A stretch of DNA of 64,000 nucleotides from Allorhizobium ampelinum S4 (GTDB lineage Bacteria > Pseudomonadota > Alphaproteobacteria > Rhizobiales > Rhizobiaceae), in NCBI RefSeq assembly GCF_000016285.1, contig NC_011989.1, positions 3,449,001-3,513,000 of the forward strand. Reading direction: 5' to 3'. The notes below the pieces were generated by a model that had not been told where the DNA came from, searched no databases, and saw only the letters and a program-made list of their open reading frames with translations. Each line of letters begins with the position of its first letter. Positions within the stretch are counted from its first letter, which is position 1. The position numbers and the translations under genes are program-made. Below, one piece after another: positions 53,624-63,424 of this stretch.

Positions 53624-55453
53624 TTAAGCCTGGGCGACGCGGGCCTTGCCGAAGCGCTTGCGGTCGTTGGCGTCCAGGTAGAACTTGCGCAGACGGATCG
53701 ACTTCGGCGTCACTTCCATCAGCTCGTCGTCCTGAATCCAGGACAGCGCGCGATCCAGCGTCATGCGGATCGGCGGGGTCAGCTTGACGGCTTCGTCCTT
53801 GCCGGCAGAGCGGATGTTGGTCAGCTGCTTGCCCTTGAGAACGTTGACTTCCAGATCGTTGTCGCGCGAGTGAATGCCGACGATCATGCCTGCATAAACC
53901 TTTTCGCCTGGCTCGATAATCATCGGGCCGCGATCTTCAAGGTTGAACATGGCGTAGGCCACGGCTTCACCGGACTGGTTGGACAACAGAACGCCATTGT
54001 TACGGCCGGAGATTTCACCCTTGAACGGCTGGTAGTTGTGGAACAGGCGGTTCATGATCGCCGTACCACGGGTATCCGTCAGCAGTTCCGACTGGTAGCC
54101 GATCAGGCCACGGGTGGGCGCATAGAACACCAGACGAACGCGATTGCCGCCGGAAGGCCGCAGCTCGGTCATTTCAGCCTTACGCTCGGACATTTTCTGC
54201 ACGACAACGCCGGAATGCTCTTCATCGACGTCGATGACGACTTCTTCGATCGGCTCCATCAGGGTGCCGTTCTCGTCCTTGTGCATCACGACGCGCGGAC
54301 GTGACACAGCCAGTTCGAAGCCTTCACGACGCATGGTTTCGATCAGAACGGCCAGCTGCAATTCGCCACGGCCAGACACGAAGAACGAATCCTTGCCTTC
54401 CGATTCTTCAATCTTCAGGGCAACATTGCCTTCGGCTTCCTTGAACAGACGGTCACGGATAACGCGGCTCGTGACCTTGTCACCTTCGGTGCCAGCCAGC
54501 GGGCTGTCGTTGACGAGGAAGGACATGGTGACGGTCGGCGGATCGATCGGCTGGGCTTCCAGCGCTTCGGTCACGGACGGATCGCAGAATGTATCGGCAA
54601 CCGTACCCTTGGACAGACCGGCAATCGCCACGATGTCACCGGCATGGGCTTCATCAATCGCGGTGCGCTCGATACCACGGAACGCGAGGATCTTGGAAAT
54701 ACGACCGGTTTCGATGATCTTGCCGTCCTGGCTCAGAACCTTGACCGACTGGTTCGGCTTGATCGAGCCGGAATGGATACGACCGGTGATGACGCGGCCG
54801 AGGAAGGGGTTGGCTTCCAGCAGCGTGCCGATCATGCGGAACGCACCGTCTTCGTCGCCAACGCTCGGCTCAGGAACGTGCTGCAAAACCAGGTCCAGCA
54901 ACGGGGCGAGGCCCTGATCCTTCGGGCCTTCAGGGGCGATATTCATCCAGCCATCACGACCGGAACCGTAGAGGATCGGGAAGTCGAGCTGCTCGTCGGT
55001 GGCGTCGAGGCTGGCGAACAGGTCGAAGACTTCGTTGATGACTTCTTCATGGCGGCCATCGGGACGGTCAATCTTGTTGATCGCAACGATTGGACGAAGA
55101 CCAACCTTAAGCGCCTTGCCGACCACGAATTTGGTCTGCGGCATCGGGCCTTCCGAGGAGTCGACGAGAACGATAGCGCCGTCCACCATCGACAGGATAC
55201 GCTCGACTTCGCCGCCGAAGTCGGCGTGGCCGGGGGTATCGACGATGTTGACGCGAACGCCCTTCCATTCAACCGAGGTTGCCTTGGCGAGAATGGTGAT
55301 GCCGCGCTCTTTTTCCAGATCGTTGCTGTCCATGACGCGCTCTGCAACGCGCTGGTTTTCGCGGAACGAACCGGACTGTTTCAGAAGTTCGTCAACGAGG
55401 GTAGTTTTCCCATGGTCAACGTGCGCGATGATCGCGATATTGCGAATCTTCAT
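53624..55453 (-). CDS. typA: Ribosome-associated GTPase TypA/BipA
   Basis: Translational GTPase that binds 70S ribosomes under stress and helps 50S assembly; 609 residues. G1 HVDHGKTTL (10-18), G2-G3 RGITILAKAT and DTPGHADF, G4 NKIDRPD, and C-terminal domains with GRGELQLAVLIETMRREGFEL and the TypA-specific tail PTRGLIGYQSELLTDTRG-like region. The frame extends 40 codons upstream, but the ATG at 55453 sits at the family start MKIRNIAIIAHVDHG. Confidence 0.97.
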   Translation of the reverse strand: MKIRNIAIIAHVDHGKTTLVDELLKQSGSFRENQRVAERVMDSNDLEKERGITILAKATSVEWKGVRVNIVDTPGHADFGGEVERILSMVDGAIVLVDSSEGPMPQTKFVVGKALKVGLRPIVAINKIDRPDGRHEEVINEVFDLFASLDATDEQLDFPILYGSGRDGWMNIAPEGPKDQGLAPLLDLVLQHVPEPSVGDEDGAFRMIGTLLEANPFLGRVITGRIHSGSIKPNQSVKVLSQDGKIIETGRISKILAFRGIERTAIDEAHAGDIVAIAGLSKGTVADTFCDPSVTEALEAQPIDPPTVTMSFLVNDSPLAGTEGDKVTSRVIRDRLFKEAEGNVALKIEESEGKDSFFVSGRGELQLAVLIETMRREGFELAVSRPRVVMHKDENGTLMEPIEEVVIDVDEEHSGVVVQKMSERKAEMTELRPSGGNRVRLVFYAPTRGLIGYQSELLTDTRGTAIMNRLFHNYQPFKGEISGRNNGVLLSNQSGEAVAYAMFNLEDRGPMIIEPGEKVYAGMIVGIHSRDNDLEVNVLKGKQLTNIRSAGKDEAVKLTPPIRMTLDRALSWIQDDELMEVTPKSIRLRKFYLDANDRKRFGKARVAQA

Positions 55454-55612
55454 GATTAGGATCTCTGATGGCTCTGGCGCGAAGTCCATGCCGGTGCCGT
55501 TGATGAAACCAAAGACCGCGCCTGTTACTTTGGGGCGCTCATACCCTGTTTTTTGCATTTGCGAAAGAGGCAAAGCGTCTTGATGACGCTCTGCCGCATT
55601 TTCACCGCAGAA

Positions 55613-57193
55613 TCAGGCGCTGCGCACCGGATCGAGCACGACCTTGTAAAGCTCATTATCGTCCCGGTCCATCAGCCGCACGCTGAGCTGTTCGCTCACG
55701 CCATCGACATCGACGATGCCGAAGAACTGAAGCCCTGCTGACGGCGGCAGGTTCTGGCCCTGCTCCGCCGTCGGTGCCTTGACGAATTTCAGCTCCGGCC
55801 CGAAGGTCATGTCCAGATCACTGGGCCCGAACGTGCCTGCATGCAGAGGACCGGAGACAAACTCCCAGAACGGGTCAAAATCCTGGAAAGCCGCCTTGTC
55901 AGGATTGTAGTAATGGGCAGCGGTATAATGCACATCCGCTGTCAGCCAGACGGTGTTGCGGATGCCTGTCATCTTCATATGCCGCAGCAGTTCGGCAATT
56001 TCCAGCTCACGGCCACGCGGCTCGCCATTATGGCCCTGGGCCACGGCTTCCGTGCCTTTCTTGTTGAGAAAGTCGTCCCAGACGATCAGGCCCAAAGGCA
56101 TGTCGGCGGCGATGATTTTCCAGGTTGCCTTGGAATTGGTCAGCTCCCGCTTCAGCCAGGCCACTTGCTCGGCCCCGAGGATGCGCGATTCCGGCGTCTG
56201 GACCGTTTCCATGCCGTCGTGATTGGAACCACGATAGCTACGCATATCGAGGAAAAACACATCGACCAGCGGACCGTGGGAAATCTTGCGATAAACCCGG
56301 CCCGGCTCGGCAGGCGTGTAGCGGATCGGCGTCATTTCATGGAAGGCACGGGCGGCACGCGCCGACAGAAGAGCGATGGATTTTTCGCTATAGCGGCTGT
56401 CGGCTGTCAAATCCTTGCCTGAGGACCAGTTGTTCAGAACTTCGTGATCGTCCCACTGGTAATGGGTCGGACAAATAGCCGACAGCTCCAGCACGTTCTT
56501 GTCCATCATATTGTATTTCCACTGGCCGCGATATTCGTCCAGCGTTTCTGCCACCTTGCGCTTTTCATCGGTGACCACGACATTTTTCCATTTGGTGCCG
56601 TCCTTCAGATCGACCTCTTCCTTGAGGGGACCATCGGCATAGATGGTGTCGCCGGAATGCAGAAAGAAATCCGGCTGATGCTTGGCCATCGTGGCATAGG
56701 TCTTCATGCCGGTTTCATCGATGCCCCAGCCCTGGCCCACCGTGTCACCCGACCAGACGAAGCGGACATCACGCCGGGAAGCGGGCGCTGTGCGGAACCG
56801 GCCGATGATCGGTTCCGAGACACTGTTGATATGGGAAAGATCAGCCGCCGTGAACCGATAGAAAATCTCCTGATCGGACGGGAGGTCCGCCAAAAGCCGC
56901 TTCACCGCATAGTCACTATCCGGCAGCGCATTGAGGGCAGGCAACCGCACCGGATTGGCAAAGCTTTCGGTGGTGGAATATTCCATCATGATCCGCGAAG
57001 GGCGGTCTACCCGCGTCCAGATCATCCCGGAATTCAGATCGACATCGCCGGATTGGACACCGTGGGTGAAAACGGGGCGGTCCGCCGCCCGGGCATAAAA
57101 CGGGAGCGCCAGACCGGACCCGGCAGCAAGCCCGGCAGCACTGGTGCCGAGCAGAAACGAACGGCGGCTCAGCGCCTTGAAGGATGTGGACAT
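55613..57193 (-). CDS. phoD: PhoD-family alkaline phosphatase/phosphodiesterase, Tat-exported
   Basis: Periplasmic metallophosphoesterase of 526 residues, releasing phosphate from mono- and diesters. A twin-arginine signal SRRSFLLG (about 9-16) with a hydrophobic stretch to about 37 precedes the mature N-terminus. The catalytic domain has VQSGDV, WSGDTVGQGWG, FFLHSGDTIYADGP, QWDDHEVLNNW, and the C-terminal WLTADVHYTAAH, matching the PhoD Ca/Fe ligand pattern. AAGGAGAGG lies 4-6 bases before the ATG at 57193. A phosphate-starvation (PhoB) box was not identified. Confidence 0.92.
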   Translation of the reverse strand: MSTSFKALSRRSFLLGTSAAGLAAGSGLALPFYARAADRPVFTHGVQSGDVDLNSGMIWTRVDRPSRIMMEYSTTESFANPVRLPALNALPDSDYAVKRLLADLPSDQEIFYRFTAADLSHINSVSEPIIGRFRTAPASRRDVRFVWSGDTVGQGWGIDETGMKTYATMAKHQPDFFLHSGDTIYADGPLKEEVDLKDGTKWKNVVVTDEKRKVAETLDEYRGQWKYNMMDKNVLELSAICPTHYQWDDHEVLNNWSSGKDLTADSRYSEKSIALLSARAARAFHEMTPIRYTPAEPGRVYRKISHGPLVDVFFLDMRSYRGSNHDGMETVQTPESRILGAEQVAWLKRELTNSKATWKIIAADMPLGLIVWDDFLNKKGTEAVAQGHNGEPRGRELEIAELLRHMKMTGIRNTVWLTADVHYTAAHYYNPDKAAFQDFDPFWEFVSGPLHAGTFGPSDLDMTFGPELKFVKAPTAEQGQNLPPSAGLQFFGIVDVDGVSEQLSVRLMDRDDNELYKVVLDPVRSA

Positions 57194-57322
57194 CAAACCT
57201 CTCCTTGGAAAAACGACGCCGGTTGCATAGAACCGACGTCGGAGCCAAACAGAGAGACATGTCAGGCGCTTAACCGCGCCGTGACAGTTTCGTTAAATTT
57301 CCTGCAACAGCAGCCAAAGGGC

Positions 57323-59407
57323 TTATGCCGCAAGCCCGCGCTTCTTCAACATCGCTTCCGGGCTCGGCAACCGGCCACGGAAAGCCTTGTAGGTTTCTTC
57401 CGGGTCCACTGCACCGCCAATGGCGTAGATATTGTCCTTCAGGCGCTCTGCCATATCAGGGTCGAAGGCATTGCCGGTTTCCTCGAAAGCCTCGAAGGCA
57501 TCGGCATCCAGCACTTCCGACCACATGTAGGAATAATAGCCAGCCGAATAGCCATCGCCGGAAAACACATGTTGGAAATGCGGTGTGGCATGGCGCATGA
57601 CGATGGAGGACGGCATGCCGATATTTTGGAGAATCTCGGCCTGCACCGCCATCGGATCGGCCACTCGATCCTCCCGGGTGTGAAACGCCATATCGACCAG
57701 CGCCGAAGAGGTGAATTCGACCGTATCGAACCCGGCATTGAAGGTTTGCGCTGCCAGAACCTTATCGAGCAAGGCCTGTGGCATGGCCTCACCGGTCTGG
57801 TAATGCACGGCATAGGTTTTCAGGATATCCGGCACCGTCAGCCAATGTTCATAGAGCTGCGAGGGCAGTTCGACAAAGTCACGCGACACCGCCGTGCCCG
57901 ATACTGACGGGTAAGTGACATCAGACAGCATCCCATGCAGGGCATGACCGAATTCATGAAATAGCGTGCGGGCATCGTCCAGCGACAGCAGCGCTGGCTT
58001 GCCTTCGGCAGGCTTGGCGAAATTGCAGACATTGTAAATGATCGGCAATTCGCCCTGCGCACCGTTCTTCAGCGGCAGCTTGTGCTGCGACTGGAAGGAG
58101 CTCATCCAAGCACCGGAGCGCTTCGAGGACCGGGCGAAATAATCGCCAAGGAACAGCGCCTTCACTGTCCCATCCGCCTCGCGGATTTCAAATACCCGCA
58201 CATCGGGGTGATAGCCCTTCACGTCCTTCAGCGGCACGGCAGTGATGCCGAACAGCTTTTGCGCCACGGCAAAGCAGGCTTCGATGATTTTTTCCAGTTG
58301 CAGATAAGGCTTCAGTTCAGCTTCCGAAAAATTGAACCGCTCGGAGCGCAGCTTCTCGGCATAAAAACGCCAATCCCAGGGCGCAACCGCGTGATTCTTA
58401 CCGTCCTTGGCAATCAACTCCGCCAATTCCTGCTCTTCGATGGCGGCTTGGGCGACGGCGCGTTCCCAGACCTGCATCAGCAGGCCGTTGACCGCTTCCG
58501 GGGTCTTGGCCATGGTATTGTCGAGCTTCAGGGCGGCAAAATTCTTGTAGCCCAATAGCTTGGCCTTTTCCGCCCGAAGCGCCAGGGTTTCGGTAACGAT
58601 GGCGCGGTTGTCACGTTCACCACCGTTTTCACCACGCGCCACCCAGGCCTTGAAGGCTGTTTCGCGCAGGTCCCGCCGCTCGGAAAAGGTCAGGAAGGGG
58701 ACGATGACCGAGCGCGACAGCGTCACGGCATAGGATTCCCCCTTGCCACGGGCTTGCGCGGCAGAGGCCATCGCATCCTTCAGAAAATCGGGAATGCCCG
58801 CCAGCTCGTCATCGCTGGTCAGCGGCAATGCCCAATCGGTCTCATCGCCCAGCACATTCTGGCCGAAATTGGCACCGAGGCTGGCCAGCCGCTCATTGAT
58901 CGCCGCCAACCGCTCCTGTTCGGGCTTGGCGAGCTTGGCACCAGCCTTGACGAAGCCTTTCCAGTGCCGCTCCAGCACCCGGGTCTGCTCCAGCGTCAGG
59001 CCCAGGCTGTCGCGCTTTTCCCATAAGGCATCGACGCGGGCAAACAGTGCGGCATTCATGCTGATCTTTGAATAGTGGCGCGACATTTTCGGCGCGATCT
59101 CGCGCTCCAGCGCCTGGATAACCTGATTGGTATCGGCACCGGCCTTGTTCCAGAACAGCGCCGAGACCCGCGACAGGCCGTCCCCGGCTATCTCCAGCGC
59201 AACGATGGTGTTGTCGAATGTCGGCTCCGACGGATAATGGGCGATGGTGTCGATATCAGCGTCGTGTTCAGCCAGCGCCATGTCGAAAGCCGGGACAAAA
59301 TCCTCATCGCCGATGGCGGTGAAATTCGGCAGGCCATGCGGCCCATTCCATTCGGTGACGGTGGCAAAGGCACCGTTGGGGCCAAGATTACGGTCTGGAA
59401 ATGTCAT
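57323..59407 (-). CDS. M3-family oligopeptidase (Dcp/OpdA type)
   Basis: Zinc metallopeptidase degrading cytoplasmic oligopeptides; 694 residues. The HEFGHALHG zinc motif is at 484-492 with the third ligand expected in the FVELPSQLYEHW segment just after, and the substrate-binding tail ends GDGYSAGYYSYMWSEVLDADAF. Overall layout fits peptidyl-dipeptidase Dcp and oligopeptidase A, and lacks a signal peptide. The ATG at 59407 has AAGGA about 10 bases upstream; the 24-residue upstream extension is hydrophobic but unsupported by a ribosome site. Confidence 0.94.
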   Translation of the reverse strand: MTFPDRNLGPNGAFATVTEWNGPHGLPNFTAIGDEDFVPAFDMALAEHDADIDTIAHYPSEPTFDNTIVALEIAGDGLSRVSALFWNKAGADTNQVIQALEREIAPKMSRHYSKISMNAALFARVDALWEKRDSLGLTLEQTRVLERHWKGFVKAGAKLAKPEQERLAAINERLASLGANFGQNVLGDETDWALPLTSDDELAGIPDFLKDAMASAAQARGKGESYAVTLSRSVIVPFLTFSERRDLRETAFKAWVARGENGGERDNRAIVTETLALRAEKAKLLGYKNFAALKLDNTMAKTPEAVNGLLMQVWERAVAQAAIEEQELAELIAKDGKNHAVAPWDWRFYAEKLRSERFNFSEAELKPYLQLEKIIEACFAVAQKLFGITAVPLKDVKGYHPDVRVFEIREADGTVKALFLGDYFARSSKRSGAWMSSFQSQHKLPLKNGAQGELPIIYNVCNFAKPAEGKPALLSLDDARTLFHEFGHALHGMLSDVTYPSVSGTAVSRDFVELPSQLYEHWLTVPDILKTYAVHYQTGEAMPQALLDKVLAAQTFNAGFDTVEFTSSALVDMAFHTREDRVADPMAVQAEILQNIGMPSSIVMRHATPHFQHVFSGDGYSAGYYSYMWSEVLDADAFEAFEETGNAFDPDMAERLKDNIYAIGGAVDPEETYKAFRGRLPSPEAMLKKRGLAA

Positions 59408-59624
59408 CACGAAGCAATCCTTCTCATCAATGACAAAGATATAGGCGATCACTCCCGCTATTGTCACCCCTATGCCCACCTATGTAACCCCTCTGTTGCG
59501 CGGATGGGGGCATCAGGGGAAACTCCGATGGCAATGACCAGCGACCGCCCGAACAATTTTCCATTTCAATTGCGCCCCGGCTGGCTTAGCAATGACCCAT
59601 GCCCGTTGAATATGCCCCCGCCCC

Positions 59625-60833
59625 ATGACGAGATCATCCACCCCGCCGTCCCGGATGAGCGAGAACCGCACCTCCCTGCTTGGTGCGCTGTTGACCATGA
59701 TCGGGCCGCTGTCCATGGCGATCTACACGCCCGCCATGCCGCAAATGGTCCATGCCTTTTCCACCACGGATGCGGCCATCAAGCTCAGCCTGTCACTCTA
59801 TTTTGCGGGTTTTGCCTGCGCGCAATTGCTGTCCGGCCCGTGTTCGGATGCGTTCGGACGACGCCATGCAACGCTGGGCTTTCTGGGCATCTACCTCCTC
59901 GGCAGCCTGGCCGCCGCCTTTGCGCCCTCTGTCGAGTTCCTGCTGGCCGGGCGCATCATTCAGGGCATCGGCGCATCCGTCGGGGTCACGGTGTCGCGCG
60001 CCATGGTCCGCGACCAGTTCGTCGGGGAGCAGGCGTCTCGGATCATCAATATGATCGGCATTATGCTGGCCATCGGACCGGCCATGGGGCCGACCGTCGG
60101 TGGGCTGGCACTTGTCGCCTTCGGCTGGCAATCGGTGTTTCTGCTGATGGTCGGGTTTGGGGCGATCAGTATCGTCACGGTCGCTATGCTAATGGCGGAA
60201 ACGGCGGTGCCGGACCGGCAGATGATCCGCCCGGCACGGCTCATCGCCTCTTACGCAACCTTGATTGCCGACCGGCGGGTGCTATGCTCGGCCCTGGTTC
60301 TGGGCGGCTGTGTCGGCGCACTTTATGCGCAATCGACCATGCTGCCTTTCGTCCTGATCAACAAGGTCGGGTTGTCGCCAGCGCAATTCGGTCTTGGCAT
60401 GTTGATGCAAACCGGCTCCTATTTCGCCGGTTCAGTGGCGCTGCGGCTGGTATCAAAGCATTTGGTGCCCGGTCAGGCGCTACGCTTCGGGCTGGCGCTG
60501 GCTGGCTGCGGTGGATTGCTGATCTTTTTGTCCACCCATCTGCTGACCCCGACTTATCTGTCCATCATGGGACCGGTCGCCGTCTGCTCTTTCGGCATGG
60601 CCTTCGTCATTCCCGACATCTCCACCGCAGGTCTGTTGCCACATCCAAAACTGGCAGGGTCGGCGGCGGCCCTGATGGGGTTCGTGCAGATGAGCTGCGG
60701 TTTCCTGGGCGGCCTTGCCGCTTCCTGGCTCGGCGATCCGCTGACAGCCTTCGGCACCATCATTCCCCTGATGGAATGGATGGCGATTGTCGCCTATGTC
60801 GGCTTCCTTCGTGCCTGGAAACAGGTCCAATAA
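59625..60833 (+). CDS. MFS exporter, Bcr/CflA family
   Basis: A 402-residue drug-resistance-type carrier. Motif A GPCSDAFGRR between helices 2 and 3, the family D-x-Y/IYTPAMPQM segment in helix 1 (SMAIYTPAMPQMVHAF), and motif C-like GPAMGPTVGG in helix 5, with 12 membrane segments in all. Substrate unknown; relatives export chloramphenicol, bicyclomycin or sulfonamides. Start uncertain: ATG at 59625 or 59655, neither with a clear ribosome site. Convergent with argG. Confidence 0.88.
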   Translation: MTRSSTPPSRMSENRTSLLGALLTMIGPLSMAIYTPAMPQMVHAFSTTDAAIKLSLSLYFAGFACAQLLSGPCSDAFGRRHATLGFLGIYLLGSLAAAFAPSVEFLLAGRIIQGIGASVGVTVSRAMVRDQFVGEQASRIINMIGIMLAIGPAMGPTVGGLALVAFGWQSVFLLMVGFGAISIVTVAMLMAETAVPDRQMIRPARLIASYATLIADRRVLCSALVLGGCVGALYAQSTMLPFVLINKVGLSPAQFGLGMLMQTGSYFAGSVALRLVSKHLVPGQALRFGLALAGCGGLLIFLSTHLLTPTYLSIMGPVAVCSFGMAFVIPDISTAGLLPHPKLAGSAAALMGFVQMSCGFLGGLAASWLGDPLTAFGTIIPLMEWMAIVAYVGFLRAWKQVQ

Positions 60834-60863
60834 AAAACCGCCGCCAGTCTCCCGGCGACGGTT
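60832..60863 (-). terminator. Terminator of argG (between convergent genes)
   Basis: A 9-bp stem ACCGCCGCC/GGCGACGGT (60837-60845 with 60854-60862) with one mismatch, followed on the minus strand by six T residues. It overlaps the stop of the Bcr-like gene and ends argG; little T-run on the plus side. Confidence 0.8.
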
Positions 60864-60879
60864 TCAAATCTTTCAAATC

Positions 60880-62109
60880 CTATGATGACTTGCCGAGATT
60901 GCGCTTGGCCAGCGTGCGCAGACGGAGCGCATTGAGCTTAATGAAGCCCGCTGCATCCTTCTGATCATAGGCGCCCTGGTCGTCTTCGAAGGTGACGAGC
61001 TGGTCGGAATAGAGCGACTTTGGCGATTCGCGACCGATGACCATGACATTGCCCTTGTAGAGCTTCAGCGTCACTTCGCCTTCGACATGTTCCTGGCTCT
61101 TGTCGATCATCGCCTGCAACATTTCCCGCTCCGGCGAGAACCAGAAACCGTAATAGATCAGCTCAGCATAGCGCGGCATCAGCTCATCCTTGAGATGAGC
61201 AGCGCCACGATCCAGCGTGATCGATTCGATGGCGCGGTGGGCCGTCAACAGGATGGTGCCGCCAGGGGTCTCGTAAACACCACGGCTCTTCATGCCGACG
61301 AAGCGGTTTTCAACCAGGTCCAGACGGCCAATGCCGTTGTCACGGCCATAGGTGTTGAGTTCGGCCAGCAGCGTCGCCGGGCTCATCCGCACGCCGTTGA
61401 TCGACACGGCATCGCCCTTTTCAAAGCCAACCTTGATAGTGGTCGCCTTGTCGGGAGCAGCTTCCGGCGAAATCGTGCGCATATGCACATATTCCGGCGC
61501 TTCCTGGGACGGGTCTTCCAGAACCTTGCCCTCGGAAGAGGAATGCAACAGGTTGGCATCGACGGAGAACGGCGCTTCGCCCTTCTTGTCCTTGGCGACC
61601 GGGATCTGGTTTGCTTCAGCAAAGGCCAGCAAATCGGTGCGGCTCTTGAAAGCCCAATCGCGCCAAGGGGCGATGATCTTGATATCAGGGTTTAGCGCGT
61701 AGGCCGAAAGCTCGAAGCGAACCTGGTCATTGCCCTTGCCGGTCGCGCCATGGGCAATGGCGTCGGCGCCGGTCTTCTTGGCAATCTCGATCAGATGCTT
61801 GGAAATCAGCGGACGGGCAATCGAAGTGCCGAGCAGGTAGACGCCTTCATAGACGGCATTGGCGCGGAACATCGGGAAGACGAAATCGCGGACGAACTCT
61901 TCGCGGACATCCTCGATGAAGATTTCCTTGATGCCCAGCATTTCCGCTTTCTTGCGGGCCGGTTCCAGTTCTTCGCCCTGGCCGAGATCGGCGGTGAATG
62001 TCACGACTTCAGCACCGAGTTCGGTCTGGAGCCATTTCAGGATGATCGAGGTATCGAGACCGCCGGAATAGGCGAGAACGACCTTTTTGACGTCTTTCGG
62101 AAGTACCAT
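60880..62109 (-). CDS. argG: Argininosuccinate synthase
   Basis: Joins citrulline and aspartate with ATP in arginine synthesis; 409 residues. The ATP pyrophosphatase loop [12 protein letters not shown] is at 13-24, with further family segments [19 protein letters not shown] and [16 protein letters not shown]. The frame is open for 62 codons upstream, but the ATG at 62109 matches the conserved [17 protein letters not shown] start. Confidence 0.97.
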   Translation of the reverse strand: MVLPKDVKKVVLAYSGGLDTSIILKWLQTELGAEVVTFTADLGQGEELEPARKKAEMLGIKEIFIEDVREEFVRDFVFPMFRANAVYEGVYLLGTSIARPLISKHLIEIAKKTGADAIAHGATGKGNDQVRFELSAYALNPDIKIIAPWRDWAFKSRTDLLAFAEANQIPVAKDKKGEAPFSVDANLLHSSSEGKVLEDPSQEAPEYVHMRTISPEAAPDKATTIKVGFEKGDAVSINGVRMSPATLLAELNTYGRDNGIGRLDLVENRFVGMKSRGVYETPGGTILLTAHRAIESITLDRGAAHLKDELMPRYAELIYYGFWFSPEREMLQAMIDKSQEHVEGEVTLKLYKGNVMVIGRESPKSLYSDQLVTFEDDQGAYDQKDAAGFIKLNALRLRTLAKRNLGKSS

Positions 62110-62432
62110 GAGTGCGAAGTCCGTGTGTCTGGGCGAGGCCACTGAACCGGGCCTCCTCGGGTTGGAGGCACTTTTAGCCGGATTGGCGCGCCATGCAAGG
62201 GTGAAGCCACCGGACATTCTCGATGCGGGTAGAGGAAAGGCAGGAGGCAGATCAAAAAACCGGGCGTGATTTGACTTGGAGGCCCTCTGTCCCATATGCC
62301 GAATGTCGTGAATGCGACAATTCCACGGGCAGATTCAAGCATTTCAGCCAGGAATTGCATAGAAACGATAGAATTGGAAAGGTTCATGCTCTTCCAGCAT
62401 GGGCCTTTTCCGAGCCATCAAAGGAGCAAGAC
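62110..62432. other. Divergent intergenic region upstream of argG
   Basis: About 323 bases between the argG and SDR starts, which are divergent; it should carry both promoters. I see no gene, RNA or notable repeat. Confidence 0.5.
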
Positions 62433-63287
62433 ATGACCGACATTCAATCGGTAATTGCCAAGGGCAAGGTCGCGGTCGTCACCGGGGCAGCCTCCGGCAT
62501 CGGCCTTGCCGCCGCCAAGGCTTTCGCCAGCCAGGGCATGTGCGTGGTGCTCGCCGATCTCGGCGGAGACGCGCTTGCCCATGCGCGCAGCGAAGTCGCC
62601 ACAGTCTCGGAAAATCCGGAGAGCGATATCGTCGCCATCGAGACAGACGTCAGCAAGCTGGATGAACTGGAAGCCCTGGAGCGCGCCGTGCTCCAACGCT
62701 TCGGGCGTGTCCACCTGCTGATGAACAATGCCGGCATCCAGCCGGGCAGCAGCCTGTTCGGGCCACAGGTCAACTGGGACAATGTGTTTGCTGTCAACCT
62801 GATGGGCGTCATCCATGGCACCAGGGTATTCGGGCCTGATATGATCGCCCACAGGGACCCGGCCATCATCATCAATACCGGCTCCAAGCAGGGCATCACC
62901 ACCCCGCCGGGCGATCCCGCCTATAATGTTGCCAAGGCCGGGGTCAAAGCGTTCACCGAGGCCTTGCAGCATGAACTGCGCAACACGCCGGACTGTAATG
63001 TCAGCGCCCATCTGCTGATCCCCGGCTTCGTCTTCACCGGTCTGACTGCTGGCGAGCGGACAACAAAACCTGACGCGGCCTGGACCCCGGAACAGACGGT
63101 GGATTTCATGCTGGACAGCCTCAAACGCGGCGATTTCTACATTCTCTGCCCTGACAACGATGTGCAACGGGCCGTGGATGAAAAGCGTATCGCCTGGGCT
63201 GCCGGTGACATCATCGAAAACCGTCCACCGCTGTCGCGCTGGCACCCGGATTACGACGAAGCATTCAAGGCACATCTGAAAGGCTGA
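62433..63287 (+). CDS. Short-chain dehydrogenase/reductase
   Basis: A 284-residue NAD(P)-dependent oxidoreductase of the classical SDR family. Cofactor motif TGAASGIG (17-24), NNAG (98-101), and catalytic Ser151, Tyr164 and Lys168 (PAYNVAK). The C-terminal extension after 220 (about 60 residues, RWHPDYDEAFKAHLKG) is longer than in minimal SDRs. The substrate is unknown. AAGGAG is 6 bases before the ATG at 62433. Confidence 0.92.
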   Translation: MTDIQSVIAKGKVAVVTGAASGIGLAAAKAFASQGMCVVLADLGGDALAHARSEVATVSENPESDIVAIETDVSKLDELEALERAVLQRFGRVHLLMNNAGIQPGSSLFGPQVNWDNVFAVNLMGVIHGTRVFGPDMIAHRDPAIIINTGSKQGITTPPGDPAYNVAKAGVKAFTEALQHELRNTPDCNVSAHLLIPGFVFTGLTAGERTTKPDAAWTPEQTVDFMLDSLKRGDFYILCPDNDVQRAVDEKRIAWAAGDIIENRPPLSRWHPDYDEAFKAHLKG

Positions 63288-63358
63288 ATGGCCTTTATAT
63301 GTTAAGCGTCAGGCTGTGACAGTTGGCTCTCGACATCTGCCACGGCCTGGCTAAATTT

Positions 63359-63384
63359 ACGAGAATTCGATTTAAATTTCTCGT
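63359..63384 (+). promoter_or_regulatory. Inverted repeat upstream of the right-edge gene
   Basis: Seven-base arms ACGAGAA (63359-63365) and TTCTCGT (63378-63384) flank a 12-base AT-rich spacer, about 40 bases before the start at 63425. It could be an operator or hairpin; the regulator is unknown. Confidence 0.4.
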
Positions 63385-63424
63385 TATGCGTGTATAAATA
63401 TCTCCATTCTTATGGAGGTGTTTC

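Noticed and set aside
59075..60964. Plus-strand frame of over 600 codons spanning the M3 peptidase and Bcr-like gene
   Set aside because: It runs antisense to the peptidase and then out of frame through the MFS gene; the MFS frame gives a clean membrane protein instead.
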